Source: Aestuariivita sp. (GTDB lineage Bacteria; Pseudomonadota; Alphaproteobacteria; Rhodobacterales; Rhodobacteraceae). Taken from it: 64,000 nt of DNA. Below are positions 63,150 to 64,000 of this stretch, piece by piece (the stretch's first letter is position 1; the number at the start of each line of letters is the position of its first letter). Position numbers and translations under genes: made by a program. Below the pieces are notes generated by a model. The model saw only the letters and a program-made list of their open reading frames with translations, ran no database searches and was not told where the DNA came from. The stretch spans positions 434,001 to 498,000 of the forward strand of contig JAGYKE010000005.1 in the NCBI GenBank assembly GCA_018401465.1. The letters run 5' to 3'.

Positions 63150-64000
63150 CTCTCATCATGCCCCAGACGCGAAGGGGCGTGAAGGGCATGTCGGCCTGCC
63201 GCACGCCATGCGGCCAGAGCGCGTCCTGCACCGCGTTGGCCACCGCCGCCAGCGCGCCCACGGTCCCAGCTTCGCCGCAGCCCTTCATCCCCATCAGGTT
63301 AGAAGTCGACGGCACGGGTTCGGACGTGAAGGCGATCATCGGCACATCATCGGCGCGCGGCAGCGCGTAGTCCATAAAAGATGCCGTGAGAAGCTGCCCG
63401 TCCTCGTCGAAGACGACGTGTTCGGTGATCGCCTGCCCTATCCCCTGCGCGATGCCGCCATGCACCTGACCTTCGGCCAGCATCGGGTTGATCAGATTGC
63501 CGAAATCATCGACGACCGTATAGCGGTCGACGGTGACGACGCCGGTATCGGGGTCGACGACCACCTCGGCCACATGGGCCCCGTTGGGGAAGCTGCGCGC
63601 ATCGAGCTTGATGCGCGCCTCATGCGTCAGAAACTCCGTGCGGCCCTCTTCGCGCGCCATCTGGGCGAGTTCGAGGAAGGTGGGCGTCAGGTTCGATCCC
63701 GGCGCGCGGAAGCGTTCGTCGTCGAAGCTGATCTGCTCTGCCTCGACACCCGTCTTTTCGGCCAGATAGGCCGCGCCGGCCGCGATCATCTTCGACACGG
63801 TGGCCAGCGTCGCGGTGTTCTGCACGGTGACCGAGCGCGACCCGCCGGTGCCGCCGCCCTGCGCGATGCGGTCGCTGTCGCCCTGCACCACGCGGATCAG
63901 ATCGGCCGGGATGCCGGTCTGGTCAGACAGGAACCTGGCATAGACGGTTTCGTGCCCCTGCCCGTTCGACTGCGTACCGACATGGATGCTCACCGTGCCA
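63127..64000 (-). CDS. Molybdenum hydroxylase large subunit (xanthine DH/CoxL family), partial
   Basis: The C-terminal 290 or so residues of a molybdopterin-binding subunit. The frame continues past the right edge (residues GTVSIHVGTQSNGQGHETV). The catalytic Glu lies in MGMKGCGEAGTVGALAAV, the moco contact region in VDDFGNLINPMLAEGQVHGG and GIAQGIGQAITEHVVFDEDG. The substrate class (CO, aldehyde, purine or other) depends on missing N-terminal residues. Minus strand; the small and medium subunit genes are not in view. Confidence 0.92.
   Translation of the reverse strand, partial: GTVSIHVGTQSNGQGHETVYARFLSDQTGIPADLIRVVQGDSDRIAQGGGTGGSRSVTVQNTATLATVSKMIAAGAAYLAEKTGVEAEQISFDDERFRAPGSNLTPTFLELAQMAREEGRTEFLTHEARIKLDARSFPNGAHVAEVVVDPDTGVVTVDRYTVVDDFGNLINPMLAEGQVHGGIAQGIGQAITEHVVFDEDGQLLTASFMDYALPRADDVPMIAFTSEPVPSTSNLMGMKGCGEAGTVGALAAVANAVQDALWPHGVRQADMPFTPLRVWGMMRDGSIAAE

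Noticed and set aside
1-64000. CRISPR array or restriction/defence island
   Set aside because: No regularly spaced repeats and no Cas, restriction or known defence genes were seen on either strand.

Overview
The window is high-GC, gene-dense bacterial DNA. It most likely comes from a Rhodobacterales alphaproteobacterium (Rhodobacteraceae/Roseobacter type). The signs are a seven-gene Mrp antiporter operon, an alphaproteobacterial-type LexA box (GTTC-N7-GTTC) before an imuA-like gene, a carnitine-to-betaine operon with a fused dehydrogenase-thioesterase, several DMG/betaine-type C1 genes, and the DUF2126/transglutaminase/ATP-grasp/alpha-E cluster. This is inference from gene content only.

Layout. 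1-2992: glycerol-3-phosphate-type ABC importer (ugpB-ugpA-ugpE, minus, cut by the left edge). 3201-8891: Mrp Na+/H+ antiporter operon mnhA-G (minus, translationally coupled), with a universal-stress-protein remnant at its head. 9504-13004: OxyR-like LysR regulator without the peroxide-sensing cysteine, then a dimethylglycine/sarcosine-dehydrogenase-like flavoprotein. 13096-19703: predicted peptide-modification cluster (transglutaminase-DUF2126, circularly permuted ATP-grasp fused to alpha-E, second transglutaminase). 19994-22981: Wzz/BY-kinase-like protein and a class III aminotransferase. 22989-27190: RND efflux pump and adaptor. 27289-28859: H-NOX-like protein lacking heme ligands, coupled to an HNOBA-GGDEF diguanylate cyclase. 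28964-35431: DUF4153 membrane protein, MttB-family methyltransferase, RidA/HAD/DUF3572 operon and a PleD-like cyclase with degenerate receivers. 35442-37331: ECF sigma, putative anti-sigma, periplasmic metal-sensor-like protein and an EF-hand protein. 37545-41522: DUF983, NUDIX, EamA transporter, fatty acid desaturase and a divergent XRE regulator. 41579-46048: carnitine operon and its GlxA/CdhR-type regulator. 46076-52059: aldo/keto reductase, SOS-boxed imuA-like gene, YceI, MFS, metG, a cluster of palindromes, clpS.

52061-56194: tRNA-Leu(UAA) carrying a small degenerate integrative element. A 38-bp direct repeat copies the 5' half of the tRNA at the far end. Inside are a truncated tyrosine integrase, an IS3-family element (IS-A) that contains a second IS3-family element (IS-B, 3-bp target duplication TTC), a 44-codon phage-like ORF and AT-rich DNA.

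56244-64000: TPR protein, rhomboid protease, inositol monophosphatase, NADP-dependent oxidoreductase, metR-like regulator with divergent metF, PaaI thioesterase, DUF2235 hydrolase, and a molybdenum hydroxylase large subunit cut by the right edge.

Functional links. Carnitine dehydrogenase, the beta-keto acid cleavage enzyme and the fused thioesterase would give glycine betaine. The MttB-family protein and the DMGDH-like flavoprotein could carry demethylation onward, and MetF handles the resulting folate C1 units. The least conventional items are the heme-ligand-free H-NOX/cyclase pair, the orphan SOS-boxed imuA-like gene, the four palindromes between metG and clpS, and the island that duplicated the 5' rather than the 3' half of a tRNA.
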